48,353 nt of DNA from Stenotrophomonas maltophilia. Lineage in GTDB: Bacteria > Pseudomonadota > Gammaproteobacteria > Xanthomonadales > Xanthomonadaceae. The notes under the pieces are model-generated. The model was not told the DNA's origin. It worked only from the letters and a program-made list of their open reading frames with translations, and did no database searches. Shown in pieces: positions 34,285 to 43,440 of the stretch. The stretch's first letter is position 1. Every line of letters begins with the position of its first letter. A program made the position numbers and the translations under genes. Location: the NCBI RefSeq assembly GCF_004684085.1, contig NZ_SRHZ01000064.1:1-48353 (forward strand), read 5' to 3'.

Positions 34285-36722
34285 CGGCTCGGAGGAGGTG
34301 TAGCTGTGGCGGGTGCTGCTGCAGGTTCGGCAGGCGGATCCGGCTTGCGGTCCAGGCCGAACCAGCTGCGCCAGCCACCACCCTCACCTTCGGCCCCACC
34401 CTGCCCGTCCGGCGACACCGGCGGCGCACACGGTGCATAGGCCGGTGCATAGCCCACCACGAACGGGAAGCGACGCGCACCCGGGCAACCGTCGTCGGTG
34501 GTATTCATGCCGGTGGCTGCCACCGACTGCCAGTCCAGGCCCTTGTTGCTGACCTTCAGCGGCGCGCTGGGAAGGCGCTGGAAGATGCCCGACCACACCC
34601 GCATCGCGCCGGTGGCGCCGTACAGGCCGGCCTGCTCGTTCTGGTCGTTGCCCATCCAGATCACCGCCAGGTGGTCACCGGTGTAACCGGCGTACCAGCT
34701 GTCGCGGCCATCGTTGGTGGTGCCGGTCTTGCCGGCCGGCTGCAGGCGGCCAAGACCGTCGGCGTTGAGGCGTTGCGCAGTGCCGCTGGCGACCACCTGC
34801 TGCAGGCCGACGCTGATCAGGTTGGCGGCGATCGAGTCGCCCTCCTGCGCTGGTGCCGGAGTCTTGTCGTAACGCTTGAGCAGCTTGCCCTGCGGATCGA
34901 GCACGCCACGCACCGCGTGCAACGGCTGGATCTCGCCGCCTGATGCCAGGAACTGGTACAGCTGCGCCATCGCGTAGGGGCTCTGGTCGGTCGAGCCGAG
35001 GATCACCGCCGGATTCGGATCGGCCTTGATGCCGGCCAGTACGTGGATCAGCTGGGTCACGCGCTCCGGACCCACCTGCATGCCCACGCGCACGGTGGCC
35101 TGGTTGTAGGAATGGGCCAGCGCATCGATCAAGCGCACGGTGCCGTGGCTGCGGTTGTCCGCGTTGCCGGGATTCCAGTTGCGGCCACGGCCGAGCTGCA
35201 CGGTCACCGGCGAATCGTCGACCCAGCTGGCCAGCGAGTAGCGATCCGGCTGTGCCAGCGCCAGCAGGTACACGAACGGCTTGAGCAGCGAACCGACCGG
35301 GCGCTGTGCCTCGATGGCACGGTTGAAGCCCACTTCGGAAACCTCACGGCTACCGATCACCGCCAGCACGTCGCCGTTGTGCACGTCGGTCAGCACCATG
35401 CCGGCCTGCAGCTCGGGGCGACGCTTGCTTTCCAGCGACTTGATGGTTCGGGTCACCGCACCTTCGGCATAGGCCTGTGCCGACGGCGACATGCCGCTCA
35501 TCACGCTCAGGCCCGCGCCCTGCAGTGCCGATTCCGGATAGTCATGGCCAAGCTGGCGACGGACCAGATCGACGTAGGCCGGGAAGCGGTTGGCAGCGAC
35601 CAGCCCCGGGGTCTTGGGCACGCCCAGCGGCGCCTTGAGGGCGCGCTGGTACTCGGTATCGTCGATCAGCGTCGCTTCGTGCAGCTTGCCCAGCACGAAG
35701 TTGCGGCGATCCAGCGCGCGTTCCGGATTGCGCCGCGGGTCATAGAAGGACGGGCCCTTGACCAGGCCGATCAGCAAGGCGATCTGCTCGGTTTCCAGCG
35801 ACGACAGATCGCGACCGAACCAGAATTCGGCGCCGGAGGACATGCCGTGGATGGCCTGGCTGCCGCGCTGGCCCAGGTACACCTGGTTGAGGTAGGCCTC
35901 GAAGATGGTGCGCTTGTCGTAGCGCGCTTCCATGATCAACGCGTACAGCACTTCATTGAACTTGCGGGTGACCGTCTGTTCCTTGCCGATGCCGAGCAGG
36001 CCGCTGCGGGCCAGCTGCTGGGTCAGCGTCGAGGCACCCTGGCGGCTCTGGCCACCGGAGCGGATCGTCACCCACACCGCGCGCGCGATGCCGGACAGGT
36101 CGATGCCGTGATGGCGGTTGAAGTCCTTGTCCTCCACTGCCTGCAGGCCGGTCACCAGCAGGTCCGGTGCTTCGTCCATGCGGATCAGGCGGCGCTCTTC
36201 CTGCTTCTGCCCGTACAGAGTGGCGATACGCGCCGGGTCCAGCCGCGCGGCCTTCAATGCCTTGCGGCTGCCAGCATCCCGCAGCGAGGCGATACCTCCA
36301 TCGGCCAGCGACAGCTCGACACGACGCGGGGCGACCACGCCATCCACGTCGTTGTAGCCACGGCTGGAGATGACAAAACGCCCACCGTTCACCGCATAGG
36401 TCGCCGGCTCCTTGCCCTGTCCGTCATCGCGGTAGGCGGAAGCGGCCAGTTCGGTCTTCAGGGTGGACGCATCCATCGCCTTGCCGGGCGTGAGCACCAG
36501 CGGGCGGGCGTACACCCGTGTCGGGATCTGCCAGCGCAGTTCGCCGAAGCGCTGGGTCACCTGCTGGTTCAGGTACAGCGTATAGGGAATCAGGAAACCC
36601 AATCCCAACGCGACCGCTGCCATGCTCCAGGTGATCAGGCGGCGCCGCCACAGCAGGCCGTTGTCCTGCTGGTCGTCGTCGTCGAAATCGTCGATGTCGT
36701 CGGAATCGTAGCGTCGGGGCAC
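34281..36722 (-). CDS. mrcB: Bifunctional penicillin-binding protein 1B
   Basis: The 813-residue class A PBP polymerises and cross-links peptidoglycan. It has an acidic cytoplasmic tail, a membrane helix (about 29-50), a UB2H-like region, a GT51 glycosyltransferase (catalytic E197 in AVEDKDFNRHHG; GASTLTQQL at 229-237), and a transpeptidase with S478-L-L-K481, S538-Y-N540 and K665-T-G. A Pro/Gly-rich tail follows. The start is a GTG at 36722. It is co-transcribed with the downstream TPR lipoprotein and divergent from the glycosyltransferase gene. Confidence 0.95.
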   Translation of the reverse strand: MPRRYDSDDIDDFDDDDQQDNGLLWRRRLITWSMAAVALGLGFLIPYTLYLNQQVTQRFGELRWQIPTRVYARPLVLTPGKAMDASTLKTELAASAYRDDGQGKEPATYAVNGGRFVISSRGYNDVDGVVAPRRVELSLADGGIASLRDAGSRKALKAARLDPARIATLYGQKQEERRLIRMDEAPDLLVTGLQAVEDKDFNRHHGIDLSGIARAVWVTIRSGGQSRQGASTLTQQLARSGLLGIGKEQTVTRKFNEVLYALIMEARYDKRTIFEAYLNQVYLGQRGSQAIHGMSSGAEFWFGRDLSSLETEQIALLIGLVKGPSFYDPRRNPERALDRRNFVLGKLHEATLIDDTEYQRALKAPLGVPKTPGLVAANRFPAYVDLVRRQLGHDYPESALQGAGLSVMSGMSPSAQAYAEGAVTRTIKSLESKRRPELQAGMVLTDVHNGDVLAVIGSREVSEVGFNRAIEAQRPVGSLLKPFVYLLALAQPDRYSLASWVDDSPVTVQLGRGRNWNPGNADNRSHGTVRLIDALAHSYNQATVRVGMQVGPERVTQLIHVLAGIKADPNPAVILGSTDQSPYAMAQLYQFLASGGEIQPLHAVRGVLDPQGKLLKRYDKTPAPAQEGDSIAANLISVGLQQVVASGTAQRLNADGLGRLQPAGKTGTTNDGRDSWYAGYTGDHLAVIWMGNDQNEQAGLYGATGAMRVWSGIFQRLPSAPLKVSNKGLDWQSVAATGMNTTDDGCPGARRFPFVVGYAPAYAPCAPPVSPDGQGGAEGEGGGWRSWFGLDRKPDPPAEPAAAPATATPPPSR

Positions 36723-36818
36723 GGGAATGCGAGAATGTAAGGTCTGGCGAGTCTACCCCAGCCACCGTGGCTGGCGGATTCTCCCGGGTTCCCCTGCTTA
36801 AGCTGGAGTTGCAACCGG

Positions 36819-38918
36819 ATGGCGATGTCCCTGGCCGAGATCCGATACCTGATCAACCGCCTGTCGGGGCTGGCCCGGCGCAGCCTGGCCAGCCTGCGCA
36901 CCCGCGGTTGGAGGGCCACCTGGCAGCGGATCCGGGTCCACACCCAGCGTGCCGTCCCCGCCCCGCGTTCGCCCCTGTACCTGCCCCCCGCGGAGGCCTT
37001 CGCCCCGTTTGCGGTGCCGTACAGCCCTGTGCCCGAGGTGAGCATCATCATCCCGGTCTACAACCACGTCGAGCACACCCTGGCCTGCCTGCGCGCCCTC
37101 GCCGCGCATCCGCCGGCCACCGCCTGCGAGATCCTGGTGGTGGACGACGGCAGCAGCGATGCGACGGCAACGTGGATGCCACAGGTAGCCGGCCTGCGTT
37201 ATGAGGTCCGGGAGCACAACGGCGGCTTCATCGAGGCCTGCAACGACGGCGTGTCGCGCGCGCGCGGCCGTTACGTGGTGTTGCTCAACAACGATACCGT
37301 GCCTCAGCCCGGCTGGCTGGATGCGCTGCTGGACACCTTCAACAGTGTGCCCGACGCCGGGCTGGTCGGCAGCCAGCTGCTGTACCCGGATGGTCGCCTG
37401 CAGGAGTCCGGCGGGGTGATCTTCGCCGACGGCAGTGGCTGGAGCTATGGCCGCTTCGAGGCAGCCGACGACCCGCGTTTCGCCAGCCTGCGCGACGTGG
37501 ACTACTGTTCCGGCGCCGCGCTGATGCTCTCGCGCACGGTGTGGCTGCAGCTGGGCGGCTTCGACACACGCTACAAGCCCGCGTACTACGAAGACACCGA
37601 TCTGGCCTTCCGTGTACGTGAGCAGGGCCTGCGCGTGCTGGTGCAGCCGGCCAGCCGGGTGATCCACGACGAGGGCACCAGCAATGGCACCGACACCGGC
37701 AGCGGGGTCAAGGCCTACCAGGTGCGCAACCAGGCGATCTTTGCGGCGAAGTGGGCGGCCGAACTGGCGCGCCACCCCGCCGTGGGCGCGGTGCCATCGC
37801 CGGCGCTGCTGCTGCGCGGTCGTCGCCAGGTGCTGATCCTCGACGAGGCGGTGCCGCAGCCGGATCGCGATTCCGCATCACTGCGCCAGGTCAACCTGAT
37901 CCGGCTGCTGCTGCAGGGCGGCGCCCACGTGGTGTTCGTCCCGACCCGCCGCGAGCATGGCGGCGCGGCCACCGAAGCGCTGCAGCGGATGGGCGTGGAG
38001 GTCTGGTACGCCCCCTTCCTGGAAGGTGTGGCCGGCTGGCTGCGCACGCAGGGTGCGCGCTTCGACGTGGCACTGCTGGTTCGCCACCATGTCGCCCATG
38101 AGTGCCTGCCGCTGCTGAAGCGCTATGCACCGCGGGCGCGCACCGTGTTCGACACGGTGGACCTGCATTACCTGCGCGAGCGCCGCGGTGCCGAAGTGGC
38201 TGGCGATGCCGGCCTGCTGCGTGCCGCCGAACGCACCCGCGCCAGCGAACTGGCGGTGATGGAGCAGTGCGATATCACCGTGCTGGTCAGTGCCGCCGAA
38301 CGCGAGCAGCTGCAGGCCGACGCACCAGCGGTACGGGTCGAGTTGATTTCCAACCTGCACGATGTCGCCGGTGCCGGCAAACCGTTCGAACAGCGCCATG
38401 ACCTGGTGTTTGTCGGTGGCTTCCGTCATCCGCCGAACCTGGATGCAATGGAGTGGTTCATCGGCGAAGTATTCACCGGCATCCGCGCCCGCCTGCCCGA
38501 GGTACAGCTGCACTGCATCGGTTCTGCAACACCGGAGTCGCTGCTGGCATTGGCCGCGCGCCAGCCCGGCGTACAGATGCATGGCTTTGTCGAGGACATC
38601 ACGCCCTACATGGACGGTGCACGCATCTCCATCGCGCCGCTGCGCTTCGGTGCCGGCGTGAAGGGCAAGATCAATCTGAGCATGGCCCATGGCCAGCCAG
38701 TGGTCGGCACCACGTGTGCGGTGGAGGGCATGCACCTGCGCGCCGGCCAGGATGTGCTGGTCGCCGACGATGCGCGCAGCTTCGCCGATGCGGTGGTCCG
38801 TCTCTACCAGGATCCGCAGTTGTGGCAGCAGCTGTCCGATGCCGGCCTGGCCAACATCGCCGAGCACTTCTCGCTCGACGCCGCCCGCGCCACCGTGCAG
38901 CGGGTGTTCTTCGCCTAG
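36819..38918 (+). CDS. Two-domain glycosyltransferase (GT2 plus GT4-like)
   Basis: The 699-residue protein fuses an N-terminal GT2/GT-A domain (about 70-320: VSIIIPVYNHVEHT, VVDDGSSD, LLNNDTV with the metal Asp, and CSGAALMLSR, YEDTDLAFR) to a C-terminal GT-B domain of GT4 type (about 345-695: FVGGFRHPPNLDAMEWF, HGFVEDITPYMDGARISIAPLRFGAGVKGKI). Such fusions assemble surface glycans such as O-antigen or EPS, but no sugar-nucleotide or flippase genes lie nearby, so the acceptor is unknown. The stop overlaps that of the next, convergent gene. Confidence 0.88.
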   Translation: MAMSLAEIRYLINRLSGLARRSLASLRTRGWRATWQRIRVHTQRAVPAPRSPLYLPPAEAFAPFAVPYSPVPEVSIIIPVYNHVEHTLACLRALAAHPPATACEILVVDDGSSDATATWMPQVAGLRYEVREHNGGFIEACNDGVSRARGRYVVLLNNDTVPQPGWLDALLDTFNSVPDAGLVGSQLLYPDGRLQESGGVIFADGSGWSYGRFEAADDPRFASLRDVDYCSGAALMLSRTVWLQLGGFDTRYKPAYYEDTDLAFRVREQGLRVLVQPASRVIHDEGTSNGTDTGSGVKAYQVRNQAIFAAKWAAELARHPAVGAVPSPALLLRGRRQVLILDEAVPQPDRDSASLRQVNLIRLLLQGGAHVVFVPTRREHGGAATEALQRMGVEVWYAPFLEGVAGWLRTQGARFDVALLVRHHVAHECLPLLKRYAPRARTVFDTVDLHYLRERRGAEVAGDAGLLRAAERTRASELAVMEQCDITVLVSAAEREQLQADAPAVRVELISNLHDVAGAGKPFEQRHDLVFVGGFRHPPNLDAMEWFIGEVFTGIRARLPEVQLHCIGSATPESLLALAARQPGVQMHGFVEDITPYMDGARISIAPLRFGAGVKGKINLSMAHGQPVVGTTCAVEGMHLRAGQDVLVADDARSFADAVVRLYQDPQLWQQLSDAGLANIAEHFSLDAARATVQRVFFA

Positions 38919-40480
38919 TCCGCGCCGCCGCCGGCACGGCGCAGGCGGTCTTCGAAGGCCGGCAGTTCGGGCAGATCCGGTTGCAGCAGCCGTGCCTGCT
39001 CTGCGGCATGGGCGGCGAACGACAGATCACCATTGCCCAGCCGCTCGCTGCCGATCGCCAACCAGCGCTGGGCCAGTCGCAGGCGTGCTGCAGGCAGGCT
39101 CGCGGCGGTGGGTGACAGCGTCTGCCAGGCCTGAAGGCAGGCCCCTGCGGCCTGCACGCGGTTCTGCCGCAGGTTGTCATCAAAGCAACGACGGCTGGCC
39201 GGCAGCAGGCGAGACGCAGCCGCTTTCACCCGGGCATCGCGCGGTGACAGTGATTGCGCCTCACGCAACGCGTCGAATGCACTGTGGCCCGGTGGACTGA
39301 TCCACTGACCAGCACGCTCGGCGCGCTCAATCCTGCGCAGATGGTCGCGAAGTTGCCGTTCCCGCTGCGCATTGCTGACGCTGGGCTGCTGCAACGCCTG
39401 CTGTGCCTGTTGCGCACGCTGCTGGCGCTGTGCCAGTTGCTGCTGTGCAGCCGGCGACGCGCCCAGTTCCTGCGCCAACGCCGCATCACGTTGCGCGGCC
39501 TCGAACTGGAAGTCGTCAGCCTGTTTCTGGCTGCGTGCCAACGCCGCCTGCAGCGACTGCTCGCGGCCGCGCTGGGCGTTGGGATCCTCGGGTGCAACGG
39601 CCAGCACGGCCAGGAAGCCTTTCCCTGCAGCGTCCAACTGCTGCCGCTGCAATGCACGCTGCGCCTGCCGCAAGCGATGATCCACCGCCTGTGCCAGCGC
39701 TTCCTGGCTGGCGGGCAGATCGGCGTGGCCTGCATCGAACTGGCGTGCACGCTGCAGAATCGCGGCCGCGTCGGCCAGCTCGCCGCGCCCGGCCAGGATG
39801 CGGGCCTGCTGCAGCAGATCGCTCAGTGCGTCCTCGCGACCTTCCAGTGCCGGCAGATTGTCCGGCTGCAATGCCAGGATGCGCTGGAACAGGGGCAGCG
39901 CGCTGCTGTCACCTTCGTCCAGCCGGCCCGCTGCAAAGGCGTTGCGCGCCTGCGCCAGCAGTGCACCGATGCCGGCGCCGGCGCTGCGCCGGGCCTGCAG
40001 CTGGCGCGCCACGGCATCGGCCTCAGCCTGCGGCACCTGCAGCTCGCGGGCCAACCCCAACGCCTGCAGGCTGCCGTCCAGGTCATTGGCCAGCAGTTTG
40101 TCGCGTGCCTGCTGCAGCGCCGTGGCGCCGGTACGGGCCAGACCCTGGCGCGCCTGTGGGCGGTCGCCATCCAGGGCCAGCACGGCCTGGTAGCGTTCGC
40201 GGGCACCACTGCCATCGTCTGCACTCAGGCGACCGGCTGCCAATGCGCGATCACCTTCGGCCAGCAGCTGCTCGATCTGCGGCTCATCCCAGAACCAGTC
40301 GGCCAGCGGCTTGCGCAGCAGCACCAGCAGCACGAACACCGCCAGCGCGGCGACCAGTGCCCAGCGCCAGACCCGGCGTGCATGGCGTGCCTGCAGCCAC
40401 CACCAGCGGCCTTCGCGGCGAACGCGGTCCAGCGCAGGATGATCAGCGCCATGCGGGCGATGCGGAGGCTCGCGTTCCAT
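38915..40480 (-). CDS. TPR-rich single-pass membrane protein, function unknown
   Basis: The 521-residue protein has a basic cytoplasmic start, one membrane helix (about 39-58, WALVAALAVFVLLVLL) and a long periplasmic part made of Ala/Gln/Leu-rich helical repeats. Several fit the TPR pattern (for example RYQAVLALDGDRPQARQGLA, LFQRILALQPDNLPALEG, FLAVLAVAPEDPNAQRG). No enzyme motif is seen. It lies 30 bp downstream of relA on the same strand and could share its transcript. A scaffold role is a guess. Confidence 0.75.
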   Translation of the reverse strand: MEREPPHRPHGADHPALDRVRREGRWWWLQARHARRVWRWALVAALAVFVLLVLLRKPLADWFWDEPQIEQLLAEGDRALAAGRLSADDGSGARERYQAVLALDGDRPQARQGLARTGATALQQARDKLLANDLDGSLQALGLARELQVPQAEADAVARQLQARRSAGAGIGALLAQARNAFAAGRLDEGDSSALPLFQRILALQPDNLPALEGREDALSDLLQQARILAGRGELADAAAILQRARQFDAGHADLPASQEALAQAVDHRLRQAQRALQRQQLDAAGKGFLAVLAVAPEDPNAQRGREQSLQAALARSQKQADDFQFEAAQRDAALAQELGASPAAQQQLAQRQQRAQQAQQALQQPSVSNAQRERQLRDHLRRIERAERAGQWISPPGHSAFDALREAQSLSPRDARVKAAASRLLPASRRCFDDNLRQNRVQAAGACLQAWQTLSPTAASLPAARLRLAQRWLAIGSERLGNGDLSFAAHAAEQARLLQPDLPELPAFEDRLRRAGGGAD

Positions 40481-40510
40481 GCGTGCAGGGTAGCCGGGGC
40501 AGCGTGAAGC

Positions 40511-42667
40511 CTAGCCGAGGCGACGCGCCTCGCTCACGCCCGGCAGCGCGTCCAGCTTGCCCAGAAGGTTCGACAGCTGGCCGTAGTCGCTCACCTTCAG
40601 CCGCAACCGCAGATGGGCACGGCCACTGTTGCGCACGTTGTCACTGTGGATGTCGAGCACGTAGGCGTCTTCCTGGGCGATCAGATTGGTGATGTCCTTC
40701 AGCAGCCAGCGGCGGTCGACCGCATCGACCACCACGTCCACCTCATAACCGCCACCAGCCTGCCCCCATTCCACAGGCAGGATGCGCTGCGGGCTGGTGG
40801 CGGCCAGCCGGGCCAGCGCGACACAGTCTGCACGATGCACGGTGACACCGCGGCTACGGGTCAGGTAGCCGACAATCGGTTCGCCGGCCACCGGCTGGCA
40901 GCAGCGCGCCAGCTGCACCAGCAGGTTGCCCACGCCCTGCACGGTGAACTTGGACTTGCCCAGGTTTTCACGGCGCGCGGTTGGCCGCGGCAGCGTCGGC
41001 ACGGGCGCCGGCTGGCTGGCCGCCCGCTCGGCCTCGAGCAGGGAACGGCTGACCTGGTTCGGGCCGGTGTCACCCAGCGCCACCTGGATGTACAGGTCAT
41101 CGACGCTGTCGGCATGGAATTTCTTCGCCGCCGCCGCCAGGTCCGAGTGCTGCAGGCCCAGCCGCTTCAGCTCGCGCTCCAGCAGCTCGCGCCCGGCCTG
41201 CACGTTGCGTGCACGGTCGAGCTTGTGGAACCAGCTGCGCACTTTCTCGCGCGAACGGTTGCTGGCCAGGAAGCCCAGCGCCGGCATCAGCCAGTCACGC
41301 CGCGGATCGGCCTCCTTGCCGGTCAGGATCTCGACACGGTCGCCGCTGCGCAGGCGGTAGGTCAGCGGCACGATGCGGCCGTTGACCTTGGCGCCACGGC
41401 AACGGTGGCCGACCATGGTATGTACCTGATAGGCGAAATCGAGCGGCGTGGCGCCCTGCGGCAGGTCCAGCACCTCGTCCTTCGGGCTCAGCGCATAGAC
41501 ACGGTCTTCGGTCAGTTCGGCATCAAGTGCACCGGCCAGCTCATTGCCCTGCCCTTCCTGCGCCTGTTCCAGCAACTGGCGCATCCAGGTGATCTTGCGG
41601 TCGAACGACTTTTCCGCGCCCTTGCCGCCCTCTTTGTACTTCCAGTGCGCGGCCACGCCCAGCTCGGCCTGCGAGTGCATCTCGTGCGTACGGATCTGCA
41701 CTTCGATGGTGCGGCCTTCCGGCCCTACCACGGCGGTATGCAGCGAACGGTAGTCGTTGGCCTTGGGTCGGGCGATGTAATCGTCGAACTCGCTGGGCAC
41801 CGGCGCCCACAGCGCATGCACCACGCCCAGCGCGGCATAGCAGGCAGCAACGTCGTCGACCATCACCCGCACTGCGCGGATGTCATACAGCTGGTCGAAT
41901 GCCAGGCGCTTCTTCTGCATCTTCCGCCAGATGCTGTAGATGTGCTTCGGGCGGCCACTGACCTCGGCCTTGATGCCCTGCGCGACCAGCTCGCGCGACA
42001 GCACCTTCTTGACGTTCTCGACGTAGCGCTCACGCGCGATGCGGGTTTCATCCACCTCACGGGCAATGCGCCGGTAGGTGTCCGGTTCCAGATGGCGGAA
42101 CGCCAGATCCTCCAGTTCCCACTTCAGCTGCCAGATGCCCAAGCGGTTGGCCAGCGGCGCGTGGATGTCGCGGGTCAGCTGGGCCAGCGCGCGTCGCTGT
42201 TCGTCGTCCAGCCTGTCGGCCGCGCGCATCCGCGCCAGCTGCCGGGCCAGCAGGATCGGCACCACCCGCAGGTCGCGGATGATCGCCAGCAGCAGCCGAC
42301 GCAGACCTTCGCTGTTGCGTCCGGCCTCGCGGCCTGCGTGCAGCGCCCACACCGGATCGGCCGCGTCCTGGCCATCAAGCAGGCCGATCACTGCCGCCTT
42401 GTGGTTGCCCAGCGGCAGCTGCTCCAGGCTGGCGCGCAGCCCCGGCAGGTCGAACAGCAGCGCTGCGACCACGGCGCCTTCGTCGGCAGAGAGCATCGCC
42501 AATGCGTCAAGGGTGTCACCCAGCACCGACCAGCCGGCGCGCATCTGGTGGTCGCACTCCGGTGCTTCCCAGTGCTCGCGCAGGGCCTGGCGCAGCGGAG
42601 CGGGCAGCACCGCTGCCGAGGGACGGTTTAACAAGGCATCCAGGCCGGGGACGGAAGCGCGGTTCAC
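40511..42667 (-). CDS. relA: (p)ppGpp synthetase RelA
   Basis: The 718-residue stringent-response enzyme makes (p)ppGpp on stalled ribosomes. The hydrolase-like N-terminal domain has ALLFD where active enzymes have HD, so it is probably dead, as in RelA. The synthetase carries EFDDYIARPKANDYRSLH, the acidic EXDD form typical of RelA, and VQIRTHEMHSQAELGVAAHWKYKEG. A TGS domain (VYALSPKDEVLDLPQGATPLDFAY), a Cys-containing segment (ARCCQPVAGEPIVGYLTRSRG) and a C-terminal ACT/RRM domain follow. The start is GTG. spoT is not in the window. Confidence 0.95.
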   Translation of the reverse strand: MNRASVPGLDALLNRPSAAVLPAPLRQALREHWEAPECDHQMRAGWSVLGDTLDALAMLSADEGAVVAALLFDLPGLRASLEQLPLGNHKAAVIGLLDGQDAADPVWALHAGREAGRNSEGLRRLLLAIIRDLRVVPILLARQLARMRAADRLDDEQRRALAQLTRDIHAPLANRLGIWQLKWELEDLAFRHLEPDTYRRIAREVDETRIARERYVENVKKVLSRELVAQGIKAEVSGRPKHIYSIWRKMQKKRLAFDQLYDIRAVRVMVDDVAACYAALGVVHALWAPVPSEFDDYIARPKANDYRSLHTAVVGPEGRTIEVQIRTHEMHSQAELGVAAHWKYKEGGKGAEKSFDRKITWMRQLLEQAQEGQGNELAGALDAELTEDRVYALSPKDEVLDLPQGATPLDFAYQVHTMVGHRCRGAKVNGRIVPLTYRLRSGDRVEILTGKEADPRRDWLMPALGFLASNRSREKVRSWFHKLDRARNVQAGRELLERELKRLGLQHSDLAAAAKKFHADSVDDLYIQVALGDTGPNQVSRSLLEAERAASQPAPVPTLPRPTARRENLGKSKFTVQGVGNLLVQLARCCQPVAGEPIVGYLTRSRGVTVHRADCVALARLAATSPQRILPVEWGQAGGGYEVDVVVDAVDRRWLLKDITNLIAQEDAYVLDIHSDNVRNSGRAHLRLRLKVSDYGQLSNLLGKLDALPGVSEARRLG

Positions 42668-42796
42668 AGCATCGAGCAGGCAAGACAGAAGCCTCTACAC
42701 TAGCGCCGCCGTCGTTCAGGGACAATCGCTGCGGCTGCATCACCGGGTATGAGCACATGCCGCTACACTCGCGGACACACCCAGGAGAGTCCCGCC

Positions 42797-43330
42797 ATGC
42801 CCTCGATCCTCCCGCATTTCCGCCCACGGCTGCTGGTCTGCGCCGTACTGCTTTCCCTGTCGGCGCCGGCGTTGGCCCAGCGTGTGGTCGAGGGCGACCT
42901 GCAGCAGCAGATGTCCCCGGCCGAGTTCAAGGCCGCCGGTCTGGACAAGCTCAACGCCACTGAGCTGGCTGCACTCAACCGCTGGCTGCAGGGCAAGGTC
43001 GAAGCCGCCACCACCCAGGCGGTCGCCGCCGTGCGCGAGGAAGCGCGCGAAGAGGGCCGCCAGGAGGTGATCAAGAAGAATCGCGGCTTCTTCGATTTCG
43101 GCAGTGCCGAGCCGATCGAAAGCAACCTGCAGGGTGAATTCCGTGGATTCGGCCAGGGCCGCCACTATGTGCTGCAGAACGGCCAGGAGTGGGAGCAGGT
43201 CGATTCCACCCACTATGCCGGCGGACGCAAGGATGCGCCCAAGGTCAGCATGCGGCCTGGCGTGATGGGCGTGTGGTACATGAAAGTTGACGGCGTGAAC
43301 GTACAGCCGAAGGTTCGTCGTACCAAATAA
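42797..43330 (+). CDS. Secreted protein of unknown function
   Basis: The 177-residue product has a signal peptide (MPSILPHFRPRLLVCAVLLSLSAPALA, cleavage before QRVVEGD) and a good GGAG ribosome site before the ATG at 42797. After an Ala/Glu-rich helical segment (AALNRWLQGKVEAATTQAVAAVREEAREEGRQEV), a C-terminal beta-like part reads ESNLQGEFRGFGQGRHYVLQNGQEWEQVD and VWYMKVDGVNVQPKVRR. I do not recognise the family. It stands alone between relA (divergent) and hrpA (convergent). Confidence 0.8.
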   Translation: MPSILPHFRPRLLVCAVLLSLSAPALAQRVVEGDLQQQMSPAEFKAAGLDKLNATELAALNRWLQGKVEAATTQAVAAVREEAREEGRQEVIKKNRGFFDFGSAEPIESNLQGEFRGFGQGRHYVLQNGQEWEQVDSTHYAGGRKDAPKVSMRPGVMGVWYMKVDGVNVQPKVRRTK

Positions 43331-43345
43331 GGCCGTGGCCTTCCT

Positions 43346-43430
43346 GTAGCGCCAAGCCCACGCCTGGCTGCCCTTCCATGGACCACCATCGTCCATCGCC
43401 AGAAGCAGCCGAGCATCGGCCCGGCACTAC
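43346..43430. repeat. Degenerate SMAG-type REP doublet
   Basis: GTAGCGCCAAGCCCACGCCTGGCTG (imperfect) and CAGCCGAGCATCGGCCCGGCACTAC form an inverted pair with mismatches, at the convergent 3' ends of the secreted-protein gene and hrpA. It looks like an old, decayed copy. Confidence 0.55.
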
Positions 43431-43440
43431 AGGACCGGAT

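Noticed and set aside
40511..42667. RelA hydrolase-domain change as a mutation of note
   Set aside because: The FD in place of HD is expected for RelA in this lineage, since RelA proteins generally have an inactive hydrolase domain.
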